NCBI GenBank assembly: GCA_023374045.1
Contig: CM041780.1
Coordinates: forward strand, 167,577,074 to 167,641,073
Source: Limonium bicolor
Lineage: Eukaryota; Streptophyta; Magnoliopsida; Caryophyllales; Plumbaginaceae
Direction of reading: 5' to 3'
DNA length: 64,000 bases
Below, piece after piece: positions 24,479 to 36,718 of this stretch. The notes beneath the pieces were generated by a model. It was not told the DNA's origin and searched no databases. It worked only from the letters and a program-made list of their open reading frames with translations. The position numbers were made by a program, and so were the translations under genes. Within the stretch, counting starts at the first letter, position 1; the number at the start of each line of letters is the position of its first letter.

Positions 24479-27400
24479 TAATCTGGTGATTTTGAAATTG
24501 TGGGAGGATAATGAAAGGGCACATCGGTGGGAAAGGGCTAATGCATGATGAGGAAGACGAATGAATTGTGAGGAACCCTCAGAAGGGAGGAAACCCACTG
24601 GCCAAGGAAACCGAGGGACGAATTTTTCCGTTCAGTAACAATTGTGACAGGACGTAGCCTGTGTTGTTTCTAATTTCATTTTTAAAAAACTTGCATTGTT
24701 TCTAATTTTGATGTAGTAGTTTTGTAAAAACAATCGGTAGTATTTGTCATATTTTTTATAGGAAAACACCATATTATTAATTATTGCAAAGAGCCTTAAT
24801 ACATCCGAGAATGTTTCCACACCAAAAACCTTCATAGTCACCACCCATACCAAAATTTTCTAACATATGCGCTTCCAACTTACTGCTCCTATGTATAATA
24901 GACCATAACACTTTCTCAAAATCTAAGTACATCATATAGAACTGTTTTAATGCTAACATATACATCCCCAACACCATTAATATAGTTAACAACAGATTTA
25001 CAGTCCAAATGAAATCGGACACTACAAAAACCCACTTGCAAAACCCACTTTGCGCCCTACAATAATGCCCTCACCTCTACCTCTGATGGGAAACTTCCAC
25101 CTGCAATGCCCCGAACACCAGCTAGCACCACTTTCCCATTTGACTTTTCTTATAGTCCTGTCAGCTCCTTCCTTAACTAAATACATGCTTGAGAACAAAG
25201 CCCTACAAACTGGACTTGGTCTACTACCGAGATCGGCCTCCAAAACATGTTTATCCTTAAAATATCGGGCTTGCAAAAGTATAGACAAAAGGGAAGAAGG
25301 GTTGGTTATAATGCACCAAACCTATCTAGCAAGAAGGGCATCATCATAGGCACCTAAATCTCAAAAGCCCATACCCTTAGATCTTAAGTTGTGACACTTA
25401 TAACTCCATTTTTTCCAATGCATCCCTCTCTTTTTCACACTTCTGGACCACAGAACCTTGCAAAGATTGCATGTAAATCATTCATCAACAAAACAGGCAA
25501 TTTAATTACACTCATAACATAAATTGGGATAGACTAGAGCACACTCTTAATCAAGATGCCACACCCTGCTTGGAAAACTAGTCTACCCCACCCTAGGACT
25601 TTCCGTAGAACTCATTCATGTATGTAATCAAAGACTTGTCTTTTACTTCTACCCACCTTACTTGGAAAGCCTAAATATAAGCCAAAATCATCAACATCTC
25701 TTGACCAAATCTGGTGATTACACTCATTCTGGTTGGCATAGGAAGCCCACTTGAAAACATAACACTTGACTTTTATAGATTAATACACTGTTGTGATGCT
25801 TCTGAAATCATTTAAAATGTCATGGAGAGCATATGCATTATGTTCAGATGCCAGACCAAATAAACATACAATCATACATAAGAAATAGACTAGTGACTTC
25901 TTCCTCCAAACCCCTCACATAAATACCTTTATAAATACCAACATTAGCTAGGCGAAGAGCTGAAGATAGGACTTCCATACAACAAATGAACAAGAAAGGG
26001 GATTAAAGGTCTCCCTGCCTCACTCATCGTGAGGATAAAAAACCTGGCTCGGGTTACCATTAACCAAAACGAACATAAAGATAGTTGTAATGCACTTCCT
26101 AATTAGAGTAATACACCTAGGATGGATCCCCATACTGATTAAAAAACCCAATACAAAATCTCACTCAACTTTGTTAAATGCTTTGGACATGTCAATTTTG
26201 TAGGCAAACGATCCCTTAGCACTAGCATGTGATAGACATATTAGGTGTAATAGTTTATGAGCCACATTGATATTGTCAGATATCAACCTACCAGAAATAA
26301 AAACCTCATAATGAGCAAGATAACAAAAGGCATACCAAGTTGAATATTATTGACAATAATCTTAGCTATCACTCTATAAATCGTATTACATAGAGAAATT
26401 GGGTGATAGTCGTCCACGGAACAAGCTTCCTTCAGCTTTGGAACAAGGACAAGGTAAGTATGATTTATCTAAGGAGGAAGAGAATCAATGTTGAGAAAGG
26501 ACAAAACTGTACCCACAAACTAATCAGCAATAATATCCTAATAAGGTTGAATAAAGGTGCCGTTCATTTTATCCGGGCTAGGGGCCTTATGTGGGTGAAT
26601 CCCGCGCAGAGCTTGCAGAACCTCCTCTTGGTAAATGGCTCACCCATAGTGTAACGACCCCAACACTGGCCTAGGAGTTAGGGACGTTACACACCGCGTA
26701 TTACTACCTAAAAACACAAGGCTCTAGACTAACGTTCGCATTGAAGGCCCAAGTAACACTTTCATATATATAAATCAAGTATGACGAAGTGTGTCAAATG
26801 TTAGTACAAAATCCTCAAATACACATCGGAAATTGCAAGTAAATGACAAGGCCCAAAGGCTACAGAGTCTAAAACAAAAATGTATTAAATAACAAATGCG
26901 GCTTAACGAACTAAACTCCAGAAATCAAACAGAGGCGAGCCTTGTTCATCAATCTGCATGGTTAAAAGAAGTAGGGTATGAGCACACAACTATGCTCAGT
27001 AAGCAGCGACCGTCATCAATGAGGTCGCCCAAAACAGTTAAAATCAGAAGTAGAGGCAGAAGATAGGCAGTGTAACAATACTTTCCAAATCAGACTGAAG
27101 TTTAACAGAATCTATAGCAGAATGGAACACAAGAGTTCCCAGTCCAGAAACGTTCAGAGTTAACAAACAAAGGGGACAACAGCATAATGCATAACACTCA
27201 GAAAGGGTCGAAGACCCATGGATCTAACAGATCCCTCGGCAACGTAGAAATGACCAAATGGCCAAAGGGTTTGTCAATCCCACATAACAGAAAGGGAATG
27301 ACCCACACTCAGAATGACATCAACATGGTATACCACAGAATAGCTCAATTCAGCCATTACGGCTCAGAAGGAAAGTACAGTGTCCCAAAATAGAGAGTTT

Positions 27401-27536
27401 ACAACACAGAAGAAAACTAGCATTTAAACATGCCAAAACACTTAGAAAATAGTAGTACGGACTTAAAGGAGTCCAGTGCCGCAAACGACACTCAAAACGG
27501 AGTTCCGACAGAAAAGTTATGCCAACACAGAGGGGT

Positions 27537-27977
27537 GTCCGAACTTGTATCCGGCCATCAATGTTTGGACACAAGTTGAGACTCAAAACCAGAAATAGCC
27601 ACGTCCGAACTTGTGTCCGAACATCAATGTTCAGACACAAGTCGAGAGTCAAAACCAGATATGTCCGGACCTGAGTCCGGACATCAAAGCTCGGACAGTT
27701 TATGAAAGTGGTACGCGGTGGAGTCCGAACTTGTGTCCGGACATCAATGTTCGGACACAAGTCGAACCAAAATCAGAGGGAAAGCTTAAAGATTTCCGAA
27801 CTTGTGTCCGGACATGCAATGTTCAGACACAAGTCGAACTAAAATCAGAAGAGAATTCCAGGGAGTGTCCGAACATCAAAGCTTGGACAGATGTTCGGAC
27901 ACACCCAAAACTTTGAAAATCAGAGAGCGCCTAACGCATTGTCCGAACATACATGTTCGGACTGATGTTCGGACATG
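27537..27977. repeat. GTCCGAACTTGTGTCCGGAC palindrome array in the solo LTR
   Basis: About seven units of GTCCGAACTTG(T)GTCCGGACATCAATGTTCGGACACAAG type, each a strong inverted repeat, with spacing of roughly 40-75 bp. The spacers contain AAAACCAGA/AAAATCAGA. Confidence 0.75.
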
Positions 27978-28650
27978 TGCGAATTTCAGAAAATAGTAGC
28001 ATCAAACAGAGGAGAACAAATGCACCAAATCAACACAAACGATCAATTAATCACTCACACCAAGTCAGATTTAAAAGTAGGAGAGCACAGGGGTTTAACA
28101 GGTTAGGAAAAATGCAACAAACAATGTCAAATTGCACACACAAACCAGAATTTAAACTCTTGCCAACACTCTGTGGCTGAACTTCCACACCGAATCAAAA
28201 TCACCACCTACCTCGATTAATAGTAGAATTATCCAACGATCTGAAGCAGTAGGCACAACCCGAACAATCCAACAACCAGACACAAACCAACTGCAACTGA
28301 ATTCCCACATTGACATTCCAAAATCATAAAATGAAAGGTAGAAACCTAAAGTATTGAAGCCCCAAAATCTGCATTACGAACCTGAATACGAAGGCGTAAA
28401 TCTACCTCGCAGTTCGTAACAGAGCAGCCTCAAATGATCCGAAATTCCAACGCAGCAATACAGTCACTTAATTCAACACGACAACAACCCAAAAAACAGA
28501 ACTGAAGAGGAAAGGGACTTAATTCCAATCGCAATATGAAATATGAATACCGAACCTACAAAAGAAGTAGAGATTACTCAGCAACAAAGGTTCACGATCC
28601 GGAGTAACTCTTGATTACAACAGCGCACAGAACAACGCAGAGGAGAACGC

Positions 28651-28651
<1 letters not shown>

Positions 28652-28681
<30 letters not shown>
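28652..28681. repeat. (GA)n microsatellite
   Basis: About 15 perfect GA repeats near the 5' end (minus strand) of the solo LTR. GA/CT tracts are common in plant LTR leaders. Confidence 0.9.
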
Positions 28682-28685
<4 letters not shown>

Positions 28686-29138
28686 ACAGTTTTTAGATTT
28701 CTGAAACTGACGCTCTCTACTTGCCAGTAATGACGTGAAATAGATCGTGCAATACAATTAAGGAGCCTTCCTTAATTAAATAAATTGAATTACCTTTTCT
28801 CATAATTATGAAGGGAAACGACCTCCTTGCCCTTGTCCTTTTATTTAAATGCCATAGAAATCCCAGCTGACAAATAGTGAAGCACCCACTTAGCAAAATT
28901 ACATAAACCGGATATAATATAATGTTAAAAAATTCCGGGTTATAACACATAGCTACATAAACATCACCAGCAACACGATTTTCAACACATGCAAAAAAAT
29001 GATAATTGACATTAACACATGCCAGGGAGGTAAGTTTTGAGTTTCATGTTTTGCGGTTGGGTCCTAGAGACTATGAGACACCTCCATGTTTAAAGATTTA
29101 TCGAGTTTGCACATGGTGCCGCTAGATATATATATATA

Positions 29139-29804
29139 GGGGTCGTTCGATTGCGAGCTGTTCTTTTTATGTCAATAAATGTGTAGATTAATCTGCCCAT
29201 GATTCATGTGTAAACATGAGGATTAATGTTCCCCTTTTACATAGGTGTTCTCTCTGACCACGATGTGCAAAACCCAGCTGATTCGTGTAAAAAGACCAGC
29301 ATACCCCAACTTCACGTCACACCTTGCTTTGTCTTCTATCTCCTTCTACAGACTGCCATACAAATCACAGACAACACCTCGCTTTGTCTTCTACCTCAAC
29401 TTCTCCTCATTCTAGCGCCTCAGATTTCTTCGTACGTGACTAGAAAGTTGGAGCAAGTCAAATGAAGAACTCGACACTCGTGGATTCAAGCCCAAAGATG
29501 CCGCTTACAAGCAGATGATAGTGCAGGGAATCAACAAATTCTCTCTGCAGAATTCAATTTGAAACGAGGATGTTGAAAATTTCGGTGAAATTATTCACAT
29601 CCCAAGGGTGAAAGAGTAACTTACATTGGACCAATATTCTCCAAACCAGCTTTTTGTTTCTGAACGCAGGGTAAACGTGTGTTTGGATAAAGGTTCAATA
29701 CAAGGTTAATCTAAACACTTCACCATGAGCTTTACCCGCTGAAGATGACGCTTTATGCGCACGAATCCTTTCAAACCCAAGATTCGTTGAGATCAAACGG
29801 GGCC
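29139..29804. mobile_element. Probable MITE with GGGGTCGTTCGATT-type ends
   Basis: Begins GGGGTCGTTCGATTGCGAG and ends GATCAAACGGGGCC, degenerate terminal inverted repeats of the type seen in plant Harbinger/hAT-derived MITEs. A target duplication is not clear. A 79-codon frame at 29226-29465 shows no recognisable domain. Confidence 0.4.
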
Positions 29805-29879
29805 ATAGACTACTGATGTTGATGTCAAAGAGTCCATTCTTGCTAGCTTCTGTGATTAGTATAAAGTTGGTACATTTTT

Positions 29880-31179
29880 TTGAACATCAAGTTTCAAAAC
29901 AAAAAACACCCATTGTTGAAAATTCCAATTTCAGCTAATAACATTACAAAAGAGTTAAATGAAGCTATTTCTATTTCTACGTGGTGTCATAGTCCCCAAC
30001 CCCATGCTTCAGTCATTGTTACCTGCAATCAGAAGATGACATATAACACACAGAAGGATCGCACAAAGTTAGTTGAAACTGAGTAAACTACTAGTTCATA
30101 AAATAAAACTCATATTGTTTGAAGAGTACAAGTTAAGCTCCTCTCACAATGAATCATATTCTTCTTCTTGTATTTCAACACAATTAATAACAAGACACAA
30201 CCACATCAGGGAACCTTTTCACTGGCAACCAAAATCCACCAACGAACAGCCAATCAAGTAGGGTGCAAATAAGTAATTCCACCAACGAACACCCCAACGA
30301 GCAGGTCACAAAATACAAATTCCACCTCACTTTAAGTTCTTAAGTGTGCACACCCTTCTAAGGGTAATTATGACCACGAAGAAGTGGATCTATAGAGCTT
30401 AAACTACGATATAATAATCAATCCAATGTACCAATATGTACGAATTCATCCCAGTGAAGGTTCCCCAAAAGTCATTACCACCAATCCAGATAATACAATC
30501 GTTAAATTCTCAAAAATTCCGAATTACACTCAAATCCCTAATCTCCACATGCATGCACGAGGGATTTTCCCCAAATCAGAATCAATTCCATCACAATTTA
30601 CAACATTCAGACAAAGTGATTTAGCGAGGATAATAGTTTACCTGGAACTACGCCCACCAAGAATCAAAATTCACAAAGTACTAGCAATCCTTACCGACGA
30701 ACTCAGGATCTAGAATTCAATCATTCACACAATCAATCAACCATCACTCAAACAACTCACAATAAAAGACTCTTACATCCATAGATATTCTTACCCTTCG
30801 ATTTAGCTTGAACTAGCACCAACAATGGAGAAAAGGAAGTTACGTGAGAGGGAGGAGGGAGGGGTAAGGTGCAGAGAGAGAGAAGAGTTGAGAACGTGAT
30901 TTGTCAGGAAAAGAAAAGAAAACGAAGGAAATAAGGAAATGAAAAGAAAAGAAAGTAAAAGAAAATAATTAGGAGGAAAGGAAAGGAAAGGAAAGGAAAT
31001 AATACTTAATTATATCTTATTTACTCTCCACTATTCCTTATCCTTAATCAAGGAATAATTCCCAAATCCAAGTAACCTCAATCTTTAATATATTCATATC
31101 CTCAATTATTATAATCATAATTAATCCATTGACGTTTAGTATATGCTCATAATTAATCAAAATTAATGGGTATTTCACA
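29880..31179 (-). repeat. Partial minus-strand LTR (TGTGAAATACCC start)
   Basis: Read on the minus strand it starts TGTGAAATACCCATTAATTTTG at 31179, like the arm at 9797. It continues through a purine-rich block and GTAAGAAT/GTAAACTATT-type sequence. No 3' LTR end is found before about 29880, so it is truncated. Short frames within are not credible genes. Confidence 0.45.
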
Positions 31180-31208
31180 TCCTTCCACTTAACCCAATGC
31201 ATACTTTA

Positions 31209-32450
31209 TTGTTTTTTTATCACCAGTCCCCGCTCCCACCAGAAAGAAGAAATAACTTTGTTGATCTAAGAAGTGACGTTTTTGGGGGAGAAGCAAGAGA
31301 GACAATGTGTAAGTAAGGATAGCTTGTAACACACTAGAAAGTATAACAACTCTAGCTGCTTGAGACATTGGTTTCCCCTACTGTTGACTTTCTTTCTAAT
31401 TGAATCAATGATGTAGCTAAAAAATTGAAAGTTTTTTCTACCATGAACAAAGGAAGCCTAAGGCACTTCTTGAAGCAAGAAGTTTCTTCATACCCTAATA
31501 TATTACAAATATAATTTTTGGTTTGACTATTTATTTTTCTACTGAATACCACCTCTGATTTTTCAGCATCAATCTCATGACCGGAAGAGATCAGAAAAGA
31601 ACTAATTGTATGTTTCAGAAAGGAGACATTCTTATCAGTGCTCTCTCCACAAAAGAGAGTATCATCACCGAAGGTGATGTGAGATATCCTAAGCCCTAAA
31701 TGAGAAAGCTTTATTCTCTTATGCTCCCTCTTTTATCAGCAAGATCAATGCCACTAGAAAGGAGATTCTTGAGTTAGATCAAAAAGGAAGGGAGAAGGAG
31801 GATCTCCTTGCCTAATCCCTATATAAGGCTTCAAAAATTGACCAGTTGATCCATTTATCATAATAGAATAGTTGATTAAGGAGGCATAATTCATGACAAG
31901 GTTGGACCAATTTGGAGGAAAGCACATAGCATTTATGATATGTTTAATAAAACCCCATTCCAGCCTATCATAAACTTTGCTTGATCAATTTTCAAAGCAC
32001 TATTCCCTCTTACCTTTGCCTTACTTTTGGATAATGAGTGCATCACTTCACTAAAATGATAATATTATTTGTAATGGCTCTCTCTTTCACAAATCCGAAC
32101 TGATAGTAAGAGATGATAGAAGGAAGGATGCATGGAATCCTACTAGCCAAGACTTTAGAAGCAATATTGTAAATAAAGTTGCAGAGAGCAATAGGCATGA
32201 AGTCTCTCATATTAACAACACCAGGCATTTTAGGAATCAAGGCAATAAAATACTAATCTAGATCACTAAAGATCATAATACCCCGAAAAAAAATCAAGAA
32301 CTGATCAAGTGACCGAAGATCCCACCAGATTCCAATAAGTCTTAAAAAACTTCCTGTTGAAACCATCAAGCCTGGAAGATTATCTCCACCCAGCTGATTC
32401 ATATCTTGGACGACGAATTAAACTAGGTAATTGTCTTGTTGACGTGTAAA
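31209..32450 (-). mobile_element. LINE fragment (reverse transcriptase)
   Basis: The minus strand encodes scattered reverse-transcriptase text: 32043-32240 contains IPKMPGVVNMRDFMPIALCN and YYQFGFVKERAITNNI, and 31352-31552 contains the thumb region (ILGYEETSCFKKCLRLPL). A T-rich stretch at 31209-31218 may be the remnant of its poly(A) tail. Several stops and frame changes; no ORF1 or endonuclease. A separate, older LINE from the ones at 19.7 and 24.8 kb. Confidence 0.65.
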
Positions 32451-35165
32451 ATCCGACGGAAGTGACAATTGGTGCTAATCTGAGCCGGGGACTATTGTAA
32501 TTTGATGAAGGAAAACAATACTAGTATAAAGTTCAGAAGAACGGAGATTGATTTTATTGAAAAAATATGATTTTGCCACCTGGATTTCATACACCTTGTC
32601 CAACTGATCTATACTGCTAATTAGGGCGGTTCATATACGGTTTATGGGACTTTTTGGTTTACCGCATTAGGAGTTGGTCAAATTTATTAACTGTAACCGG
32701 TTACTTTAGAAATGGTTTATATTTGATGAAATATATAAATTTTATAATTTTTGTTCTTCTTAAGAAAGTACATTGTATAGGTTTTAGTGTAGTTTTGAAT
32801 TGGTTAATTTTTTATTTTAAAATAATTTTATTAATTTTAATATAATTCTAATAATTAATCATGTAATTTTATAAGATTATTTAAAATTAAAAAAACTTAT
32901 CGATATTTCAATTAACCGGGCACAAAAAATCAATAATTCTAACTAAAATTGGATTAACTAAATGGTTGAGTTATCTGAATTGAGAAACTATTTCAATTAA
33001 CTGAATATCCGATTCATTTTGACCGGACTAGATTAAGACCTCGACATCATATAACATGGAACTTGATTTTTCTCTATCCCTCCCATTGACCAATATTTGA
33101 ACCTTATAACTATAATACAAATATCTCTGAAAGGATCTAATCTATTTTATCGATGTTCGACATGGAATTCTAATTTTCTATAAGGTGATCCTTCTAGAAA
33201 GAACAGGGACAGCTCACTCGTTGTCAGCTCCCGCCCGGGTCTAGTCCGAAGACCGAATCGTGCGTGTTGTTAAAAAAAGTCAAATATACGATCAGTTTGA
33301 GCTGAAAGCCATTTCATGTAGGCTCGGTTCAGTATGATTTTTTTGTAATATATTTGTAGGATATTAGGTAGTAGTTTTATACTGACATATTTATAATATA
33401 TTTAATGTCATTTTTATGTTGATATGTTTATAGTTGTTTTGAAAATTTTTGTTTGAGAATGTGATATATATGCTACATAAGTTAGTTAAATTAGTTATCT
33501 ACAGTATGTTTACCGTTTCTATATTACAATTACAAATATTATATTACACTATGTAACTTTATTTTGTTAATAAAAATAAAAGGAAAAATTCACAAACAAT
33601 ATATGAGAAAGCAAAGAAAATAATTTTTTTAATAGAACCAATAAAATTTCAATTTTTATTATTTAAATACAAATTATAACTTTAAACAATATATTGTGAT
33701 TTTCTATAATTTTATCATTCTTACAAATATACAAATGTGATAAAATGAGGAATAAAGTTTCCATTTTTATGATAATGTTGTGTGAATTTATTTAGTTAAA
33801 TTTTAATTTTTGATAACATATTATTTTTTAGAACTTTGTATGTTAATAAATGAATATAGATTAATACTTTTATATACTTTTTAAGTTTTTCATTAAAAAG
33901 ATTATCATTGATTTTTATATTATATTAATCAATGTGTTATTATTTTGAAGTATTTTGTAATATGTAATTAATAAAATAATTTGTAACTAATGTCATAAGA
34001 TAAGTTGACAGAAGTGAAGTGGAGGGGTGCTATGTGAAGGAGAAAGCAGCATAGGCTGCCTCTCAAACATACCGTAATAAGGCGAACAACAAAAACAAAT
34101 AAAGGAGTCCAAAACAACATATGTTGGTGCATTGTGCTGCCCATTTATGCAACATATGCTGCTTGCCGAACGTAATCTTAATGTATTTGATTATTATTGA
34201 CGTAAAAATTTACTCTCTTCGTCCGTTCTTGACCGTCCTATTTGGGACATGTCGTTTGACTTTAATATTTAACATATAAGATATATAATTTTATAAATCT
34301 ATGTTTTATAGTAAATTCCTTATATTAATTAGTTTTATAAAATTATTTTATCTTATATGTTTAATATTGTAGTAGAAAACGTGTCAAAAAATAAACAATA
34401 TTTGTTATTATGGAATTTGTTCTGTCATAATGGTTCAAATTAGATGATTGTATAAGTATGTAAATAAAACCATCATACGATAGCTGATTAGAAAAGAAAA
34501 GAAAAAAGGAATGGTAGAACAGCTATCACGCGCGTGAGAAGCGCGTATGGAATCATCTAGGAAAGGGGCCGGTGCTTTTGCTGCCCGCGTGTTATTTATT
34601 TAGAAAAGTTTAGGCGTGTGAAACCCTTTGACATTGTTTAAACCGTCAAAACGACATATTACCCACCGAGTACAATCCAGCAAGAAACCGAATTTAATCG
34701 GTGTTGAGAATAAGCACGTGTTTATGAATTCTAGGTCGACATAACCAAACCAGTCTTCCTATACTAGTTGTCCCTACTCTTCAACATGGCGGCGATTAGC
34801 TTCATTTTCGAGATTACGACTAGTAAGTAATCTTGAGAAAGAATCTGTTATGAGCAGACTCTTGAAATCTTCGTCGTATGACCGACGAGCTGGAAAATTA
34901 ATACTACTACCTGGACGTTTGAACAGGTACCATTAATTATCTGTGATCTACAAAGATTCAGGTATAAAACAGTAATCTATCTTCCACTTATTCGGTGATG
35001 GTGTATCTGTAAGAAAGATCATTCAATACCAAATCCATATCTACATTAGGATCCGTACGTAAGACAGAGATGATTGAAAAACAGAGTATTAATGAGAAAA
35101 AAGAGTTCAATTTCATCCAACAAAATTAATTAATCAAATTGGTTTCAATAGAATTCAAGCTACAA
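32451..35165. other. AT-rich intergenic DNA
   Basis: Very AT-rich with no supported gene. 32620-33040 has ACCGG-type motifs reminiscent of degraded DNA-transposon ends. 34211-34235 (TACTCTCTTCGTCCGTTCT) looks like one end of a Stowaway-type MITE with no matching partner. The last 300 bp may form the 3' flank of the ERF gene. Confidence 0.4.
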
Positions 35166-35306
35166 CAAACCCACTAATTAATAACTCTGTACAAAAGTTT
35201 CTTATTGTTTGAAACTTCCAATGCCTCAACCAAACCACATTCTCTCCTTAAACTACAAGTAACTATAACACTGTTTATGGAGTAGTTGTTCAGAACAAAA
35301 ATTATC

Positions 35307-36284
35307 TTAATGAAAGAAATTAGGTCCAGAATAAGGCGAAGATGATGAAGTATCATCAGTACTACTACAACTTCTTCCAAACCCACTATCCACTACCGTT
35401 TTCGTTGTCATCACCATTCTTACCCATTCATCCAACTCCATTTCTCCCATCATTCCACCTACAGTTTCATCTTCCTCCCCTGTTTTTCCCGCACTACTTG
35501 GTCCAGTACTCTCACTTATTACATCACCACAATTTGGACTCCTTCGATCATGACATTCACTTGGTTTCTGGACAACTGGAAGTTTTTCTCTTTCTTCATC
35601 ATCATTCACTGTGTAATCATTCAATGGGAAATTCAATTTCGCTCTTGCACCTCTAAATCCTATAGCAGCTTTATCATACGCTTTAGCAGCTTCTTCAGCT
35701 GTCTCAAATGTACCTAACCATACTCTAGCTGCTCGTTGTGGATCTCTTATCTCTGCAGCCCATTTTCCCCATGGTCTCTGTCTTACTCCTCTGAATTTCT
35801 GCCTGTCGTTGTTTGATGTATTGTACTTCCGCTTTCGTCTAGTTTTCTTACTGTTACCATTATCTTGATCAATATTACCTTGATTCATCCCAACTGTTTC
35901 CTCCTGCTGCTGCTGCTGCTGCTTCAGTTTCTCCCCTGTTTTACACTCGTTTTCGATGATGTGGTCGTTTGAAATACTACTATTAGGAGCAACCCCGAAG
36001 AGATTACAACCTAAACAACCGGTGATGTGACAAACTTGACAAGTGGATGTCTCTGTCTCCATGTAATAGGAAGAGTTGAATCTGTCTGAACCGGCTCCTG
36101 GTGCGTAGTTTTGGAAAGGGGGATAATAATGTGTTGTTGTTGTTGTAGTAGTAGTACTGTACTGGTTGGAGGGAATACTCATAGGGTCAGCACCGGAGAT
36201 GACGTGTTGAAGAGCTGAAACCATAGCGGCGTACTCCACCTGATCACCGGAGAGATGATCATAGTTATTCCTGTTTCTGTCCAT
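35307..36284 (-). CDS. AP2/ERF transcription factor, group X-like, 325 aa
   Basis: A single-exon gene. I choose the ATG at 36284 ([10 protein letters not shown]); the frame is open for 43 codons further but has no ATG there. Residues 19-31 ([13 protein letters not shown]) match a motif of ABR1/ERF110-type proteins. C82, C85, C90 and C93 form CX2CX4CX2C, the putative zinc motif of some group X ERFs. A Thr run (44-51), a Gln run (122-127) and a basic nuclear signal (KKTRRKRK, about 146-152) precede one AP2 domain at 163-220. That domain contains [18 protein letters not shown], with Ala14 and Asp19 that define the ERF subfamily, the WLGTF core and RAKLNFP end. The acidic EMELDEW near the C terminus could be an activation segment. 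It should act in the nucleus on GCC-box-like promoters, often in stress or hormone responses. The reading frame is intact; exact orthology is not settled. Confidence 0.93.
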   Translation of the reverse strand: MDRNRNNYDHLSGDQVEYAAMVSALQHVISGADPMSIPSNQYSTTTTTTTTHYYPPFQNYAPGAGSDRFNSSYYMETETSTCQVCHITGCLGCNLFGVAPNSSISNDHIIENECKTGEKLKQQQQQQEETVGMNQGNIDQDNGNSKKTRRKRKYNTSNNDRQKFRGVRQRPWGKWAAEIRDPQRAARVWLGTFETAEEAAKAYDKAAIGFRGARAKLNFPLNDYTVNDDEEREKLPVVQKPSECHDRRSPNCGDVISESTGPSSAGKTGEEDETVGGMMGEMELDEWVRMVMTTKTVVDSGFGRSCSSTDDTSSSSPYSGPNFFH

Positions 36285-36718
36285 TTTTCCGTTTGGTTTG
36301 TCTGCTCTGTTTTGAAGTGAGGAAGATGAGAGAGAGTTTTTGTGTTTGAGAGAAGGCGGCAAACTTGAAACTATATGAGAGAGAAGAATGATTGTTGTTT
36401 CGGTTTGGGTCAAAACCCAAGTTATAAAAAGAGAGGGGATTATAGTTGACGTGGCTAGAAGGAGAGAATGGGTCTAGTGTCCAGCTGTAACGAAACGATG
36501 CCACTTACACGGTTCATACGAGTGTTTAGGAATATAGATAAGACAACGAAGAGAGTGAACCAGCGTCACTCCTGCACGTTCACATTTCTTTTCGATTTTA
36601 CTACTGTTTTGTAGTATTACGAAAATATTTTATTTCCACTTTTTATGTTGACGTGAGCAATGATCTCATCGGTCCACTCTTCTCCTCTTCTTTCCTCTCC
36701 TCGAGATGTGGATAATTC
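36285..36718 (-). promoter_or_regulatory. Upstream region of the ERF gene
   Basis: Sequence between the ERF start codon and the next repeat. The minus strand has a CT-rich 5' leader close to the ATG (36300-36350) and TTGAC cores. A convincing TATA box at normal spacing was not found. Its limits are set only by the neighbouring MITE. Confidence 0.35.

Larger units (their letters stand above)
19731..24650 (-). mobile_element. L1-type LINE, 3' end cut off by the Ty3 element
   Basis: A minus-strand non-LTR retrotransposon with ORF1 (DUF4283 plus zinc knuckle), endonuclease and reverse transcriptase in order from high to low coordinates. It stops at 19731 in mid-protein where the Ty3 LTR begins. 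Its 5' part is interrupted by a CACTA element at 23251-24478; sequence on both sides of that insertion is assigned to the LINE leader by continuity, so the 5' boundary near 24650 is approximate. Confidence 0.75.
26650..28947 (-). repeat. Complete solo LTR with 5-bp target duplication
   Basis: 2298 bp. Read on the minus strand it begins TGTTATAACCCGGAA and ends GGGGTCGTTACA. Flanked by CATAG at 26645-26649 and 28948-28952, a 5-bp duplication. No internal region remains, so it is a product of LTR-LTR recombination. It contains a GTCCGGAC palindrome array (27537-27977) and a (GA)n tract (28652-28681). The termini resemble Ty3 Del/Tekay LTRs, but no coding sequence is available to prove it. Confidence 0.88.
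24776..29025 (-). mobile_element. L1-type LINE with RNase H, split by a solo LTR
   Basis: Minus-strand LINE ORF2 remnants with many stops. 28953 to about 29025 and 26030-26644 give reverse transcriptase (IDMSKAFNKVE, FICCMEVLSSAL). Around 25190-25290 lies the region before the zinc-binding domain (ARYFKDKHVLEADLG). 24777-25120 gives an RNase H domain (GVRGIAGGSFPSEVE, LDCKSVVNYINGV, HRSSKLEAHML). The sequence either side of the LTR at 26650-28947 joins to match the first LINE at 20690-20750. ORF1 and endonuclease are absent, so it is 5'-truncated. Confidence 0.75.

Noticed and set aside
27537..27977. Regularly spaced palindromes resembling a CRISPR array
   Set aside because: This is a plant LTR; spacers are not unique or uniform in length, and the units are degenerate.
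33215..33270. GC-rich island that looked like part of a tRNA
   Set aside because: No cloverleaf could be drawn and the TTCRA loop and paired stems are absent.
34211..34440. Stowaway MITE starting TACTCTCTTCGTCCGTTCT
   Set aside because: Only one end is convincing; no matching inverted end with TA was found nearby.
36285..36413. N-terminal extension of the ERF by 43 codons
   Set aside because: The extension begins at TTG, has no ATG and corresponds to the CT-rich 5' leader.
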